Shown piece after piece: positions 30,671 through 43,528 of a stretch of 64,000 nt of DNA. The notes beneath the pieces were generated by a model that saw only the letters and a list, made by a program, of their open reading frames with translations, had not been told where the DNA came from and made no database searches. This DNA comes from Neoceratodus forsteri (taxonomy: Eukaryota > Chordata > Ceratodontiformes > Ceratodontidae): contig CM057449.1 in NCBI GenBank assembly GCA_016271365.2, positions 1,559,506,501 to 1,559,570,500 of the forward strand, given 5' to 3'. How positions within the stretch are numbered: position 1 is the first letter of the stretch; every line of letters starts with the position of its first letter. Both the position numbers and the translations under genes were made by a program.

Positions 30671-33548
30671 TTAAAAACTTAGGGACAAGACCCAGGCCAC
30701 TTTCATGGAAAAAATACCTTTGTGCATTTCCCGCCTAATAGATAAAGAAATCCACACAAGCTGCTGATACAGATCGCAATGATGTACATTTTTTGAACAT
30801 TTCAAAATTAATCTAGCTAGACGGTTATATAATATAAGTAGTTTATGGAGTCGGTCCTTAATAGTATTAACACATAAAATATCAGCATAATCGATCAAAA
30901 GCAAAATCTGGACCTAAACAATAATTTTTACAATTTTTAGATCCAAACAGTCATGGTTTCTATACAAAAAAACACATGCTTACCAACTTGCATAATTAAT
31001 TTATCCACATGATTATTTCCAGCTCCAGTTGCTGCTAACCAATAACCCAAATATTTATATGTGTCAACGCTCTCCAGAGCAGTTCCAGCATCATCCAAGA
31101 TTATTAATTTCTCACTCAATTTCAGTTCAGATGCAGGCCCAAACAACATAGATTTAGTTTTAATAGTGTTCACTTTTAACTTAGAGCTTGTAAAGAACAC
31201 TTGTAGTTCACTGAAACTTCTCTGGAGCTCGTTTTGTATCACAGATACTGAAGAATGCGAAGTGTACATTATAGTTTCATCAGCGTATAGATGGTAGCTA
31301 GTGCTCCCCCAATTTTTCCCAGCATTTTTAAGTAAATTAGGAAAAGGAGGGGGCCCAGGACAGATCCCTGTGGCACCCCTCTAACCACAGAATGTGGGGA
31401 TGACCCAATGCCATCTAAAGCTGTAACCTATGATCTACAGTATGACTTAGATATGAGCAAAACCAGGCTAATATCTCCCTACTTAAGCCCACCTCATAAA
31501 GCCTCTGTAGCAGTAACTGGTGGTCAAATGTATCAAAGGCCTTTTGAGAGATCAGCCAGTACTGCTCCCGTAAAACACTGGCTATCATTCGCCATACCAA
31601 TGTCATCCAAGACCCTTGACATGGAGACCACCGTTCCATGGAGTTTATGGAATCCAGATTGGTATTGATCAAAAGGATTTTATTCTTGAAAATAATCCAC
31701 AGATAGCCTAACACTCTTTCTAATAGCTTACTTACAATAGAGGCAAAGAAATAGGACTATTGTTGGATAAACGGCCAGGGCTGCCCCACTTAAAAACAGG
31801 TGTAACCTTGGCCAGCTTCCAAGCTTGGGGAAGATAACCTAGAGAAATAGATTGATTAAATAGGTATGTCAAAGGACCAGCTATCTGAAACACAGCTTAT
31901 TTTAATATAGTTGAAGTCAGACCATCAGGGCCATAGCTCCCGCTAGTTTTTAATTCTAATAAAATTCCAAAACTTTATGTACTTCAATTTTCTTAAAAGA
32001 AAATAGAGAAGTGCCTTCATTAAATTTATCCCAGGGGTTCCACAGAGACTGTGGTACATTTCCAAAAAAATTTCCAGAATCAACAAAAAATGTATTGAAT
32101 CTATTGTGAGTCATTCTATCATAGTAAAAAGTTTCATCAGGTGAAAGATAAATGGTTTCATTTCATGTAGTAGTGGCCAGTGAGGCCATTGGCCATTTAG
32201 ATCTTTAAAGACTGACCAGAATTTTTTCGGATTGCCCATAGATTCAGAAGTTATATCCCTGAAAATGTTCTTCTTAGTTTTTTTTTCTTCCAATTGTTTA
32301 ACCAGGTGAGACACGCTTAGCTGAAAGCTTGTTTACAGGTACAACCTGGGAGCACAGGGAAGTAAAGTGACTTGCTTAGGGTCACACAGCATGCAAGTGG
32401 GGGCTGTAGGATTCAAACTCAGGTCTCCAGATTTGCAGCTCAGATCCTTTAACCAATGTGCTATACTGCCTCTTACCCCTGTAACATATATGTTCCTCAA
32501 TTTCCTATACTGCTGTCAGTCTTCTACAGTCCGTGTATATCAAGCTTTTCCCCAAGCCTTATTTTTATCCTGTTTCAGTTTCCTTAATTTAGAAATACAC
32601 CAAACAGCTGAATTTAACTTAACTTTTTTTTAGTTTTTATTGGGACATGTATATTGCACATTTTCATTAATTCATCCAGAAAATATCCCCAAGCCAAATC
32701 CATATCTGGAATCAACTCAGTTTGTTCCAATAATATATTTTCAAGATCAGAAATACATTTCAGATAATACAAATCTTTAAATGTGCTAAATCTTATTAAT
32801 TTAGCTGGGTCTTTTATACTACTTTTCCCCCTAATACAATGCACAATGTTGTGGTCACTAAAAAGGTCTGCAGAGACCCTTGCAGAAGTATTGTAAAGTG
32901 GAGAACCTGTTAATATTAAGTCAATTAAAGTGGCATCCTTAGGGTTATTAATATTAACATGGGTAGGATCAGATACCAGTTGAGTCAGTCCTAAACCCAT
33001 TGCAATTGTTCTTATATTTTTAGATTTAGTAGGGTTTAACTAGTCAGCATTAAAATCCCATAAATGAAGGAATTCATGGATTAGAGAATATGGAAGTAAA
33101 GCATCATAAATAGATGATAAAGATAATAGGGAAAACTGAGGTGGTCTATAATCTCCAAATAATAGAAGTGGTTTACCAATATGCAATTTGATTTCCAGTA
33201 CTAAATATTCACAACTATTGGGATCAATGTTCAGCATTAGACGTTTTGGAACAAATTTCTCAGAATAATATATTAAGCCCCACCACCACCTCTTTTATTT
33301 TGATCCGCCCTCAACAAATTAAACCACTGAATTGCTAACTGGGCATCATCCTATCTGTCACTTAACCATGTTTCAGAAAAGATCATAAACTCAGGTTCAT
33401 AATCCACAGCAAATTCCTTAATCAAGTCCAGCTTGGGATAAATACTTCTAACATTTGAGTGCAGAAACAAAATTCCCTTCCTATCTTTAATACTGTTATC
33501 AAGTGATCCAGCGTTAGGACAAATGTCCCCACTTTTTAACAGAATCAA
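30671..33548 (-). pseudogene. L2-1 ORF: endonuclease and reverse transcriptase
   Basis: Endonuclease pieces: 'LFLHSNVRSIYPKLDLIKEF' and 'MIFSETWLSD' (33548-33351), 'LLLFGDYRPPQFS' and 'LWDFNAD' (33237-33040), 'LVSDPTHVN' and 'DLFSDHNIVHCI' (33000-32614). RT pieces: 'EKAFDTFDHQLLLQRLYEVG' (31714-31415, motif A), 'QGSVLGP'-like text near 31350, 'HLYADETIMYTS' (near 31275-31300), where YADD reads YADE, and 'YKYLGYWLA'. The tail 'LYNRLARLILKCSKNVHHCD' (30904-30671) is typical for the region after the palm. It cannot be functional. Confidence 0.78.
32318..32482 (-). mobile_element. MIR-like SINE nested in L2-1
   Basis: On the minus strand: 'tagcacattggttaaaggat' (A-box region, 32453-32463), 'gagtttgaatcct' (B box, 32408-32420), then 'catgctgtgtgaccctaagc', 'aagtcactttacttccctgt' and 'gc', the MIR order. 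It interrupts L2-1 between 'LRNIYVTG'-like coding text and 'LVKQLEEKKTKKNIF'. It is the clearest MIR-like copy in the window. Confidence 0.75.
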
Positions 33549-33590
33549 TAAAATACATGCTGCTCACTGGCCACTACTACAGGTGCTTCC

Positions 33591-36500
33591 TCTTGGCTGT
33601 CCCACTCTGCCAGAGAGGTGTATGAATTCTGCAGTGGTCCTGGCTTTGTTTTAGGAATGTTCCTGTGACCCCATCTCCCCAATCTTCCTGATCACACCAC
33701 ACCCTCCCTCTTCGTGCCCACCTTAGCCCAACCTCTCCTCCTATCTGGCATCCTTTGAGGTAACGGTGCCAGACTAGATGGCCGCCATGTAGGAGAAAAG
33801 GTCTCCCAACTCTTAGTCAACACAGCCTTGAGCCTAGTAACCTTCTTCTGGCTCGAAATCAACACAGTCTTGAGTCTAGAGACCCTTCCAGTCAGCCATG
33901 GTACTATATCTCAGTCAATGACTGGACTGTATTCTGCCATGGAAGTGAAAAATGTCTTCCTCAGATATGGTTACTGTCTACTGCAGAATAGCAGCCCTGC
34001 TACAGAAATTAGGACGGAACGAAGAACTAGGAATCCTGGCTGGAGGTGGTATTTATTTTTAACTAAGATGTCTTCATCTGTATTTAGTGCTATATTCCAG
34101 GTAAGAGATCTGATTCTGAATACATCATCTCTTTCTGATTTAAAACTTCCTAGCAATCTGTAACCTGCTACGTCTCATCATCAGTTGAAACTGTTAGTTT
34201 GGAATTATTCCCTTGACTGCTCTACTTGCATTTTTCAATGTGCATGCATGTACTTTTTCAATATGCACCCATTGTATGCATTTTTGTCATCTGTTATTCA
34301 GTGTTGCCCTTCCCTCTGGTCCTGCTGTCCCCCTGGGGCTAAATACAGTCACAGAGGATTGTACCAAGTCCAGGGAGTACAGCAGGGCCAGCAAATTTCT
34401 GATCTGAGCTTGTAAAAACTCTAACATGCTGTGCAGTTTATTGAATCTCCCACTGCTGCAGCCCTGCTTTGATGTCAGCTGCAGGGAATTCTGGTGCAGC
34501 AAATGTCAGCTCAAAAGTCAACAGAATTAGTCTGTTATAATCCACTATACTGCAGTAAACAGTAAGTAACAGAACGTTTTTTCACACAAAGTGCAAATTG
34601 GGACCAGCCTGACACTTGGTTGCAGAGGTCATGTCTTAGTGCTCACTGTTTCCCTTTAAAACAAAAGCAACGAAGGCAACAGTGTCATTTATGGACATTT
34701 TTCTTAGTCAGGACCTGCTAGTCCCAGAACATTGCTTATGGGATAGTCTTTGTTCACCTTTAAACTGCTTTACCTTGTTGAGGAGTAGATCCATGTACCA
34801 GTACTTGTTTTGAGATTCTAGCATTCCCCTATACACAACATTCCCTGCCAGTCAAGCGCAGGGTATTCCCAACAAGGGTGGACGTGTTAAAGGAAACACA
34901 AAAACTATTGCTATAGGCTGTCAGGTTTCGATACTAACCTCAAGAGCAGCGGGGAAAGGCTAAACAAAAAAGGCACTATGTATGTCACCTCCACCACCAC
35001 CCCCCCACCATCCCCCCAACCAAAACAGTTAAACAGACAACTGGTCCAGATATATGGCTAAATTCATGACACTACAAAACCCTGTGAGCTGAATGTTGCA
35101 CTCCGCTTGTGTGCACTGAAGGGTGCCCCTTGAAGAAGGAAGGGACACATCCATGATTTCTATTAGAAATTATAACCCAGTCAAAAATCTACTGCACCAA
35201 ACAATTGACTACACAGATCATTAACTGCACAGGAAGAGGCCAAGTTCAGAAATTTAACCAAGCAGCGTGCTTAGCTGCTGACTTCAGTTTGCCTGCAGGG
35301 CTTTGTGAGCCTGGACATTGCAAATGAGTTGCTTATGCAAGTGAAATACGTGGTTACTGCAGAACACTGCTACAATATAACAGTACTAATACTTTAGAAA
35401 AATGTTCCTTTTTATTAACTTTTTGGCACACTGACTTTACATTTCCCCAGCTCCAGTGACCAGCTACTGTTTGGTAAGCTGATAACTAGTTTCTTTAGAG
35501 AAAGTAACAAGTAAAGAAAGCAATAAAGGAAGTACTCCTTTTAGCTAACAAACCAGTGAGAAGGAAGGACAGATGTGACTGACAGATATATGGACTAATG
35601 CCAACTGGTGCTTTGCTAGTCATGTGCCAATTATTAAACAGTGACCTATAAAAAGGCAACAGATTTTGTACTGATAAATTATATTTTTCTTATGCTAAAA
35701 TATAAAATTCTCCAAATAATTCTTTGTTAGGAGGATGTAAAAATATGGACAGCAAATTTTTAGAGAAAATGTCTTTGATGTTAATCAAGAAATTATGCCT
35801 CGGCCTGCCACTGTATGATATCTGTAATTCTAGATTAATGAAACTACTGTAATAAAATATAAGGGGCTTATAAATGTTTAAAATGACTAGCAGTAATCAC
35901 ACTTCAAGTTCACAGCGCCTGCCAACCATGTCTTCACTCCCATGATAGCAAGTACACTTCATTTAACTCCATAACATATGTAGCCTGGCAATAGATGATG
36001 GATGACTGTGGATCTGTCCTCGTACCACCCCTGCTTCAATGAACTGGCCAGCCCTCCCAGGAGAGTTGAATCCGCGGTTACACCTCTTCTGCCTGTGCAT
36101 CAATAACAATCCTATTACAGCACACCTGCTGCTGGTGACTTTGCAGTGCACCATGGGTAATGAATTTATTGTTATTATATTATCCCACTACTTACACAAA
36201 GAGAAAGTGGACGAGTCAGCGTTTCAGTGCAAAAAAGGCCCAGCCAAATGAATTGTGTGTTCCTTGGGACTGCTCGCTCTGATGAACCAAAACACAATGT
36301 TTGGGCTCTTAATTTTCTAGTTTCTATCATTCTACTATTACCTGAACCTGATAAACAAGAGCACTAGAACTGCAGAGAAGAGTCAAACAGGACTGCAGCC
36401 TGACCCACAGCCCTGTTTTTTGGTTTGTTTGTTACTGCATGTCGCAGCAATACACATAAACTAAAACAAATGTTGCTGGTCTCTTCAGAGCAGTCACTTG

Positions 36501-37130
36501 AACATCCCAACCAACCAGCAGTTCATTTGGTCAAGCCTAGATGTAAATGAGAAGTGTGCTTGAGACATGCAAAAATTAGAAATGCTTCTGGAAAGCACAA
36601 GACAATGCCTTAGCCAGTCACAAGTGACTAGAGGCCATCATTATGCATCTGCAGTACCTCAGACCACAGATTGCTCACAGTAAGCTCAAGGAAGCATAGG
36701 ATTGAACTGAGGCATTTCAGTGTACTGTATATACATCTAGGGTATTTTTTGCATTTCTAGTTTCCCTTTCCAACTGATTTCACAAGTCCATTAATTAACT
36801 CTCCCCCCATCATTTTATTTGTTTATGTGTACATTTGTAGGTGTATTTCCCTTGGTTCAAAACACGTACATTAACCCATTAAACAAAACTTAAAATGTAA
36901 CTACTACCCATAACAGATAATCTCCTAGTAGCTAGGAATAAATAACTTGCAAAAATAGTAGTTATGGAAGATTTCCAGATTGAGGGAGCAAGGAGTTTCA
37001 AGAGCATGAAGCTAGCTTCAAAGCGTAAGCAGGCATGGTAATTAGAGAGGTTAAACAGGGTAAGTGTGTATTCATTATTTATTTGTCCATCTTGGATGGG
37101 TGTGGTATTTCTAACGTATGATTGTTTTTC
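33591..37130. other. Unassigned 3.5 kb
   Basis: No gene or clear repeat. Small items: a ~36-bp imperfect direct repeat ('gtcaacacagccttgagcct' near 33814 and 'atcaacacagtcttgagtct' near 33858) and a C-rich run at 34990-35020. Open frames are at most 111 aa with no recognised motif. This is the best candidate for unique DNA in the window, so conserved non-coding elements would be sought here first. Confidence 0.45.
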
Positions 37131-38560
37131 TTTCAAGTCTTTGTCTTATTAACTTTTACGTTTGCTTGCTGCACGTGCACAAGCTAACATTTTGTTATGA
37201 GAACAGCATTTCAGAATTTCACAGGTTGGTGTGTCACTGTCATGTCCAGTGCAGCTCAGGCTGCAGTGGGCTCAACAGTGACAGCCCAATAATCAGCAAG
37301 GCTGATCATGCACTGTTCCTTAGCTTGCTTAGAGGAAACTTTGCGTAGTTGAAAGGAAGAATTTACTCTAATCCAGGGTGGCTCTATCCTTTCATCTGCA
37401 TGACACCGTCCAGCAACCAGCTGAGCAGCATCATGATCAGCCTGCTGTTGTCCTCCTAAACAGTAGTAAAAACAATCCCACCCTCTGCCAAGTATCCCTC
37501 CCACCTCTCTACCACTTCCCATGCCGTTTCAATATCCCACCCTCTGCCAAGTATCCCTCCCACCTCTCTACCACTTCCCATGCCGTTTCAATATCCCACC
37601 CTCTGCCAAGTATTCCTCCCACCTCTCTACCGCTTCCCATGCCATATCAATATCCCATCCTCTGCCAAGTATCCCTCCCACCTCTCTACCGCTTCCCATG
37701 CCGTTTCAATATCCCACCCTCTGCCAAGTATCCCTCCCACCTCTCTACCGCTTCCCATGCTATTTCAATATCCCACCCTCTGCCAAGTATCCCTCCCACC
37801 TCTCTACCGCTTCCCATGCTGTTTCAATATCCCACCCTCTGCCAAGATCCCTCACCTCTCTACCACTTCCCATGCTGTTTCAATATCCCACCCTCTGCCA
37901 AGTATCCCTCCCACCTCTCTCTACCACTTCCCATGCCGCTTTCAATATCCCACCCTCTGCCAAGTATCCCTCCCACCTCTCTACCGCTTCCCATGCCGTT
38001 TCAATATCCCACCCTCTGCCAAGTATCCCTCCCACCTCTTTACCGCTTCCCATGCCGTTTCAATATCCCACCCTCTGCCAAGTATCCCTCCCACCTCTCT
38101 AATGCTTCTCATGCCGTTTCAATATCCCACCCTCTGCCAAGTATCCCTCCCACCTCCCCATCACTTCCCATGCCCCTTAAAGATAAAATTAACACTGGGG
38201 TGCCCAATCCCCAATGATGGTACCTGAAATAAAGAAAATCTTCCCTCAATAGCTTTATTTTTTAAAATTCTTTTAAACCCTGTAAAAAAATGAAAATGGT
38301 CAATTGATGTCTGTTGCTGCTACCACCACTCCGACCTCCGTTACCCTCCTCCAACTCAACCACTACACTCAGGACCCACCACCTCACACACCCTCAATCT
38401 CTTACTTACCTGTGGAGGGGTTCAACACCATAATCCTCTCTGGAGCAAAGACACACCTTCACTCTTCAATGCCAGATCAGGAACAAGGAAAATCAAATAA
38501 GCATGTCAATGTAATTCAGTGTGGTTCAAATTTGTACTCATAACTTGGTTAGTTGTTAAT
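37131..38560. repeat. P-family composite repeat, copy I, left part
   Basis: Parallels 52190-53390 in order: 'gcacgtgcacaagc' against 'gcgcatgtgcatgc'; 'aatcagcaaggctgatcatg' against 'atcagccaggctgatcatga'; a tandem C-rich middle; 'cctgaaataaagaaaatctt' with 'ccctc'; 'ccttcactcttcaatgccag' against 'cttcactcttcaaagccaaa'; then 'ccccacatttttaacatggc'. The two copies differ in the internal tandem repeat. It leads into the palindromic part at 38561. Confidence 0.65.
37474..38190. repeat. 59-bp minisatellite, twelve units
   Basis: 'tcccaccctctgccaag' recurs at 37476, 37535, 37594, 37653, 37712, 37771, 37830, 37886, 37949, 38008, 38067 and 38126, mostly exactly 59 bp apart. Because the unit lacks stops in any plus-strand frame and 59 is not a multiple of 3, all three frames stay open (279, 193 and 215 aa) and give the same cyclic Pro/Ser/His-rich peptide. 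This is a repeat artefact, not evidence of a gene. Units are nearly identical, so expansion is recent. Confidence 0.92.
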
Positions 38561-39920
38561 ATGTTTCCCCCACATTTTTAACATGGCCTTACTGGGACCC
38601 CACCTCATGAACAAGGTAGGCAACATTTTTCAAATCTATCCTGAAAGGTGATTTTGCAGCCACTGTGCAAAATCACCTTCTGGGCAGAGTTATGAAGTTT
38701 TCACCTACAGGGCTCATGAGGTGGGGTCATAAGAAGATACTGTTGAAAATGTTGGGTCAAAATATTGAAAAACAACAGCATTATTTATTTATTTAGTTTT
38801 TGTTGACCGGGTAAGTGCCCTAGACAAATCCTGCCTATTTTCAGGCATGACCTGGGGAAGGGGGATACAGATGAATGCCAACTGACCTTGAACCAGATTA
38901 AGCTGTTGGTGGTATTTTTAGTGAATGAGGGAAATTTGCCAGGACACATGTTTAGGAGGAGATTTAAAAAATGACACCTGTCATCTTCATAGAGTGGGGC
39001 AACAAGAGGGCTATGTTGAAAATTGGGGGCCAAAATCTATAAATGTACATTGACATTAGTCAATGCTCGTATATAACTTAGACAATTTTGAATATTTTTA
39101 CCCCAAATTTTTTGACATAGCCATTTTCACTCCACCTCATGAACTCGACAAGTGTCATTTTTCAAATTCTGGCCAAAATGTGTTTTCAAACTTGTGGTTA
39201 AAAAAATAACTTTTTAACCAGTATTTTATAAATTACACCTACCATGTTCAGAAGGAGGGGTAATAAAAAGACTATGTTGAAAATCTAGGGTCAAACTGTC
39301 ACAAAACAACAAAGGTATGAAGAAATTGTTTCAATGTTTACTCATAACATTATGATGTGTGCAGATTTTGGCCCCCAATTTTCAACATAGCCCTCTTGTT
39401 GCCCCACTCCATGAACATGACAGGTGTCCTTTTTCAAATCTCCTCCTAAACATGTTTCCGCATTTGCTCTGCAAAGTCACTTTTTGAACAGGATTTACAA
39501 ATTCCACCACCTGTGATCATAAGGTGGTGTCATACAAAAACAGTGTTGAAAATCTGGGGTTAAAATGTCTAAAAAAAAGTTATGAGGAAGCATTGACTTG
39601 TTTTAACTTTTACTCATAACTTTGTGATTTTTGTAGATTTGGGCTCAAATGTGCACATAACCCTTTTGTTTCCCCACCTGATGAACATGACAAGTATCAT
39701 TTTCAAATCCCATTGGAAACATGTTTTTGCAGTCACCTTGAGAAACCACCTGTCAGACAGGATTTAAAAAAATCCACCTATCTTGATCATAACATGGGGT
39801 CATAAAAAGACTATGTTGAAAATCTGGGGGTCAAAATGTGGAGGAAAAACAATTAAATTATGAAGAAACATTGAATTGTTCCAATGTTTACTCATACATT
39901 TATTTTTGTAGATTTTGGCC
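38561..39920. repeat. P-family palindromic part, copy I
   Basis: Repeated modules: 'ccccaattttcaacatagcc' (39373-), 'actcgacaagtgtcattttt' and the inverse 'atgttgaaaatctggggtca' (39817-, with variants near 39280 and 39545). A perfect 14-bp hairpin 'aaggtgattttgca' / 'tgcaaaatcacctt' with a 7-bp loop lies at about 38645-38679. A SINE fragment sits at 38780-38958. The array is interrupted by L2-2 at 39921 and resumes at about 46941. Confidence 0.78.
38780..38958 (-). mobile_element. SINE 3' fragment (family of 5378-5808)
   Basis: Starts with 'atttatttatttagtttttg', then 'accgggtaagtgccctagac', 'aaatcctgcctattttcagg' and 'ccttgaaccagattaagctg', matching the 3' ~180 bp of the complete SINE at 5378-5808 with few differences; it ends at 'tttgccaggacac'. 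The tRNA head is missing. It lies inside the palindromic array. Confidence 0.85.
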
Positions 39921-39949
39921 TCTAATAGGCCTCTAGTTTAGTTTCAAGC

Positions 39950-41510
39950 AACTTACATTATCTGAAGTGAAGAAGGAACTATTAAAAATTGATGTACACA
40001 AATCAGCAGGCTTAGACACTCTACAAGGACTTTTTTGAAAATAGCTGCCCCTTATGTAGTTTTTCCTATTCTGTCCATATTTAACTGGAGTTTGCAGACT
40101 GGTGATTTTCCAACTTTTTGGAAAACTAGTAAAGTAATTCCTATATATAAAGCTGGAGATGAGGCTAATCCTAAAAACTTTCGCCCTATTGCTATTTTAC
40201 CTATCTTGTCTAAGTGTTTAGAAAATTTGGTAGACAGGCAAATTCAGGAATATATGGATAAATATGATTTATTTACTTACTTTCAATCAGGCTTCTGAAA
40301 GGGTTATTCAACTGCATCAGCTTTGTTTGAGTTTAATTACCTAATCTGTACTTCACTGAATGAAGGAAAGGAAATGGCTGTGGTCTTTATAGACCTTTCA
40401 AAGGCCTTTGACCTGGTGGACCACTCTACCCTATTCATGAGACTGGCAGGCCTGGGTTTCTCTGAGGGTCCTCTGCTGTGGTTTTCATCTTATCTAACTG
40501 GGCATTTACAAAGGGTTGCAGTACAACACCATCTATCTGAACCTCGAGCTGTTCGGAAAGGTGTTCCGCAGGGGTCCATTTTAGGACCCCTGTTATTTTT
40601 GATCTATAATAATGATTTGACACAGGTAGTTCAGCATGCATCCATCAGGCTGTATGCTGATGATTCGGCCTTAGTGGCATCAGGATCTGATTTAGAGGAC
40701 CTTCGGGGAAAATTCCAGGCCGACTTTATTAAGGTTCAAGAGTGGTTCACCAGGTCAAACTTAACAATGAATGTAAAAAAACAAACAAAAATAATGCATT
40801 TCATTGTAAACAAATATAAAACCCCTTCCAATTTGCAAATTTATGCATCAGACCAAACTTTGATAGACCATACATTTACCTACTATTATTTGGGTGTTAT
40901 TTTTGACCCTCTGTTGACCTTTAGTGGCCATATTGAGATGACCATTAGTAAATTAAATAAGAAATTAGGATCATTAAGAAGAACTACAAATTGTTTAAAA
41001 TTTCTGGATAGGAAAATGATTGCTGAACAACTTACCCTACCAGTCCTAACATATGGAGTGTTTATATACAAATCAGCAAATAAACAATTGTTAAATAAAC
41101 CTGATAAACTGTATTACAGGACAGCTAGGTATGTTCTTCATTGTAATTTTAGAATGCATCATTGTGCCCTTCTGGCTGGACTAGACTGGTTGCCTCTTGA
41201 TCCAGATCATACAATTAATTGATTAACATTTATCCACAAATATAAAACAAATTATCCTAGTCACAATATTAATAAGATTCTATTTCCAAGTACATCAGAC
41301 ACAAAGAGATATTTGGTTTGGACTATACACCAAAATAAAATACATCAGGATAAAAGAAACAATAGATATGGTGACGGAACCTTAAAATCCCAGGCAGCTC
41401 AACACTGGAATGCTTTGCCACCCTTAGCACAGGCTCAAACTAACCATGGAAAGTTTGTAAAGGCAATACAAAATTGTTATACACACACTTGTAACTGTAT
41501 GAGATAATTT
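39950..41510 (+). pseudogene. L2-2 reverse transcriptase
   Basis: RT blocks in order: 'SAGLDTL', 'APYVVFPILSIFNWSLQTGD', 'FPTFWKTSKVIPIYKAGDEA', 'NFRPIAILPILSKCLENLVD', 'AVVFIDLSKAFDLVDHSTLF' (motif A), 'VRKGVPQGSILGPLLFLIYN', 'RLYADDSALVASGSD' (intact YADD near 40650) and 'TYYYLGVIFDP'. A single in-frame TGA at 40296-40298 (QSGF-stop-KGYSTASALF, where Arg or Ser is expected) separates two frames that are otherwise continuous to 41222; a stop there is followed by tail coding text ('MVWTIHQNKIHQDKRNN'). The endonuclease is missing by 5' truncation. Confidence 0.85.
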
Positions 41511-42426
41511 TTGGAAGATACATTTTTCCCCCCTTCAAGATTTGCACTAATCTGTCTGTATTCTATGTTTCTATGGAGGAATGGTCAAATACATGGCAGC
41601 TCAGATTCAATGCAAAGAAGTGCAAGGTAATGCATCTGGGAAACAAAAACCCAGGGGAAGAGTGCACAATGGGCGGGTGAGTTAATAATAACAACAAAAT
41701 CGAAAGAGACCTGGGAGTAATTATATCAGATGACCTAAAGGTGGGCAAGCAATGTGAGAAGGCACTAAGGAGGGCTGGGGTGATACTGGGATGCATAGGG
41801 AGAGGCATCAACAGTAGAAAACAGGAAGTTGTTATCCCAGTCTACAGACAGTTAGTGAGACCCCATCTGAAGTACTGCGTGCAATTCTGGAGACCCCATC
41901 TCCGCAAAGACATAGACAGAGTGGAGGCTGTTCAGAGGAGGGCAACCAAAATGGTGCAAGGTCTGCACCAGAAGACACAAGGAGATACTAAAGCAGCTTA
42001 ATATGTATACCCTTGAGCTTGGCAGAAGACACCAGGAGGAAGGACTGCTGTGTGACTGGACTTCTCTACTGGGACTATATTGTCCTCCTTCCCTCCCCCC
42101 CAATGTTAGTTCTACTTTTATAGGCACAGGATTTGACTGACAACAGGAACTTCCTGTTTGAGAGCAGGAAGTGAGTGATCACAGAGCCGACAAAGACCCA
42201 CCATCCTAGAAGGGCAAGAGTAGCTCTCCGATCCCCTCTAGCTGCTGGAGGTCTGACTCTGAGCAAGTAAGGGGTCTACTGAGAAATATAGGATATTCTT
42301 GTCTCAGAACAGGACAGTCAGGAGCTTAAAGGACACACAGGCAGAAAGTAAGTAGAGAGAGAAGAGGAAAAAAAAAACAGAGGAAGGAGTGATGATTCCA
42401 AACAGTTAAGGGGCCAGAAATAAGAC

Positions 42427-43345
42427 ATGATGGGAGTGGTGAAGTGCAGTGGCTGTGGAGCAGCAGTCTTCTGGGAGATGTTCTGGAGGATGCGGTGTTG
42501 TCCCATCTGCAGGCACCTCTCTGGGCTGAGGGAGGAGTTGCTCATCTCCAGGCTGAGTTGGCCAGGATTTGTGGGACCTCCTCTTCCATCCTGGGACGAC
42601 CAGTGCCACTGCCGTTGCCTCAGAGGTTGCCAAGAAAGAGAAGCAGTTGAACCACAGTGGTCTCAGGGAGGGTGAGGGTGGTGGAACAGAGGCAAATCCC
42701 TCCAGTTGTACCTCTCCACGATTCCTATGCAATTCTGACAAAGTGTGGTTCCTCTATGGAGGTACCCACAGTGGAGACCAAGTCGGATGCTGGGAACCTC
42801 CACAAAGGAGACCCACAGGAGGTGGCAGGGGATCCCACTGGGGAAGGAAACAATTCCTGGTGGAGGACTCCACTGTTAGGAAGGTAGAACTGGGGGAGGA
42901 AGGGGAGAGGGAGGTAAGGTGCCTGCCTGGCATAATGGCTAAGAGGGACAGGGAGCGAATCCTCAGGATTGCCGGAGCAGCTGCACAGGGGAGGGAGCTG
43001 GATGTCATTGTCCACCTAGGGGCAAATGACCTGGCTAAGAAAGGGATTAGAGAAGTGCAGGAAGAGTTTGTGGAATTGGGGAGGGGCCTTAGACAAGTAG
43101 CACGCACGGTACCCTTCTCGGAGGTGCTGCCCATCTATGGCATAGGAGAGGCTAGGTGTTCCACACCATGGGATTCAATCAGTGGTTGAAAAACTGGTGC
43201 AGAGCTCAGGGATTTGGCTTCATTGGGACTGGGGATCCACCTGAGTGATGCAAGCCTATACTGGCATGATGGGCGCATCTGTCCAGGAGGGAACCAGAAA
43301 CCTAGGTGATAGGTTTAAATGCTTCATGGCAAGCATTTAAACTAG
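42427..43345 (+). pseudogene. CR1-d ORF1: zinc-binding N-terminus plus SGNH esterase
   Basis: Start ATG at 42427 (ATGATG). The N-terminus 'VKCSGCGAAVFWEMFWRMRC' continuing 'CPICRHLSGL' has the pattern C-x2-C-x14-C-x2-C, a likely zinc-binding module, identical in spacing to CR1-g. After a frameshift (frame from 42569): 'FLVEDSTVRKVELGEEGE', where GDS has decayed to EDS; 'ELDVIVHLGANDLAKKG' (GxND block with N kept); 'VARTVPFSEVLPIYGIGEAR'. A further shift leads to 'WHDGRICPGG' in place of DGLHLS. So the esterase has lost its nucleophile context and His. The role of this domain in CR1 is not settled. Confidence 0.82.
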
Positions 43346-43528
43346 CCAAGGGGAGGCACTGGAAAGGAGCAGGAAACCTAGCCCCCAAAAAATCATGGTA
43401 GTAAGTGCAGTAAACACCAACATAGAGGTGTCGATAGGGAGAAGGGCAGGGGTAAATGGGAAAGTGACAAAAGCAAGAAGGACAGGGATGGGACAAAAAG
43501 GAGTAAGGCCATCAGGAAATGGAGGGTA

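Larger units (their letters stand above)
30275..33590 (-). mobile_element. L2-like LINE 'L2-1'
   Basis: A minus-strand non-LTR element with one main ORF (endonuclease-RT). The 5' end of the ORF shows the L2-type 'SGDICPNAGSL' motif, then endonuclease, RT and a tail; the 3' end lies near 30275 after an AT-rich untranslated stretch. A MIR-like SINE sits inside at about 32318-32482. Multiple stops and frameshifts show it is old. The 5' limit beyond 33590 is not defined; 33590-34000 may be more of it. Confidence 0.75.

Noticed and set aside
37378..38227. Three overlapping long ORFs (279, 193 and 215 aa) as a Pro-rich protein gene
   Set aside because: All three arise from one 59-bp tandem unit lacking stops; no start context, no non-repetitive domain and equal openness in all forward frames.
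40035..41222. Host gene encoding a reverse-transcriptase-like protein
   Set aside because: The frame has an internal TGA, matches L2-type RT motif order and is embedded between transposon ends.
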